From positions 1 to 64,000 of the forward strand of contig CAJNDS010002482.1 in NCBI GenBank assembly GCA_905221605.1: a stretch of 64,000 bases of DNA. Direction: 5' to 3'. How positions within the stretch are numbered: the stretch's first letter is position 1; each line of letters starts with the position of its first letter. Shown here one piece after another: positions 63,146 to 64,000 of the stretch. The position numbers were made by a program, and so were the translations under genes. Origin of the DNA: Symbiodinium natans (lineage: Eukaryota; Sar; Dinophyceae; Suessiales; Symbiodiniaceae). The notes under the pieces were generated by a model. The model searched no databases. It was not told where the DNA came from and worked only from the letters and a program-made list of their open reading frames with translations.

Positions 63146-63539
63146 AAAATGTACATCCACCCCTTGAAAAGAGGCTAGATTTGTTTCTGGTTGTAAGGCT
63201 GAGGTTTTACGGTTTCAGATTTGGGTTTGGGGCGTTTGGCGGGTTCAGGGTTTAGGGTTACTGTCTAAGGTTTTCGTTTTGGGTTTAGGGTTAAGGTCTG
63301 GGATTTGTCAGGTTTAGGTTTAAGGCTTAGGGCTTAGCTATTGTGATTTTCTAGAAGTTTCCCTCTTCTTCCAGAGACCAAGACCAAAATGCCCACTGAA
63401 AATGTCTATCCAGGCCCCTTTTTGCACGAAAATCCATGTCGGTTTCCTGGGTGGACGAGTTGTTTGCACAGGTGTACCGCATGTTGTTCTTCGTTTCCCA
63501 ACCACGGTCCCGGGTTGCTTTATATACCTCGGCTATCCC

Positions 63540-63835
63540 TGGAGTGCCTTCCCAAAAATTTTAGTGGTGCCCGCCGAATCCTGCAGAGTATGCCTGGAGT
63601 GCCCTCACCCAAAAGATCAGGCAGAGAATCCCGCCCGCACAGAGAGTCCTACAACAAATCTCACAAGAGTGACCACCCCAAAAAATCTTGCAGAGAATTC
63701 CGCAGGGTATCCCTGGAGTCTCAGAGAATCCTGCCGAGAATCCCGCAAGCAACCCTGGAGTACTCACGAGAGAAGCGTTTATGCGGAGTAGCCGCCTGCA
63801 GAGAATCCCGATTCTCTGGGGGGCCTTGAGGATTC
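63540..63835. repeat. Degenerate repeat with GAGAATCC and CCTGGAGT motifs
   Basis: CCTGGAGT recurs at about 63538, 63592, 63711 and 63753, with GCAGAGAAT(C/T)CCGC between. No reliable unit length and no supported gene. Confidence 0.5.
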
Positions 63836-63927
63836 TCCAGGTCTGTGGGTAGGCACTCCACGTAAGGGGGGTCAAGCCTTGAGAAGAAACTCCTGAAGAT
63901 CACCGGATCTCGATAAGCCTCATAGAA

Positions 63928-63979
63928 TAAAAACACCGCGGGGGTGGTAACCCGGGTTCGCCCCCCCACGGTGTTTTTT
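63928..63979. repeat. Hairpin AAAAACACCGCGGGGG / CCCCCCACGGTGTTTTT
   Basis: A near-perfect stem around GTGGTAACCCGGGTTCG. Same end motif as 60990-61075, so a small repeated palindromic element is likely. Confidence 0.75.
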
Positions 63980-64000
63980 CTGTGTCTCCTGGCCGTGGAA

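Overview
This window looks like nuclear DNA from a photosynthetic dinoflagellate, probably of the Symbiodiniaceae/Suessiales type; that is inferred from content, not from a marker gene. Supporting points: arrays of the TTTAGGG telomere unit in both orientations throughout the first 15.5 kb; candidate genes made of very short exons whose phase-consistent joins use GC (and perhaps GA) as well as GT donors; a Ty1/copia-class element with an extra dioxygenase-like domain, of a kind I associate with dinoflagellate genomes; and a plastid galactolipid synthase gene. No rRNA, tRNA, CRISPR array or prokaryotic operon was seen.

Layout. 1-15.5 kb: a patchwork of telomere-like arrays and 60-130 base unique islands. 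Several islands are exons. The clearest gene is a J-domain protein on the minus strand (two exons, 11234-9812), whose 373-base intron consists largely of telomere-type repeat in inverted orientation. Downstream on the same strand are exons of an unrecognised protein (9632-8914) and of a coiled-coil protein (5756-4536). Upstream are exons of a probable ion-channel S6 segment and tail (15224-13556). 5.95-8.74 kb is a nested palindrome. 15.5-16.8 kb holds a dispersed GC-rich repeat and mirror-image trinucleotide arrays. 18.87-30.29 kb is a complete copia-class LTR retrotransposon with identical 153-base LTRs and a perfect CTTAG target duplication. 30.3-50.4 kb is mostly non-coding, with minisatellites, microsatellites, a large inverted minisatellite at 44.85-45.95 kb and one or two possible exons. 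50.4-52.4 kb carries a single-exon MGDG synthase gene on the minus strand. 52.4-64 kb is again mostly repeats, including a 1.4 kb composite inverted repeat near the right end.

How things relate. The MGDG synthase makes the main thylakoid lipid. The J-domain protein is presumably a co-chaperone. The retrotransposon is self-contained: gag with two zinc fingers, protease, integrase, a 2-oxoglutarate/Fe(II) dioxygenase-like domain, reverse transcriptase, RNase H and a hydrophobic C-terminal extension. It reads in one frame, broken by a single UGA. The two observations most worth following are the TET/JBP-like dioxygenase domain inside the retrotransposon and the use of inverted telomere-type repeats as intron bodies.
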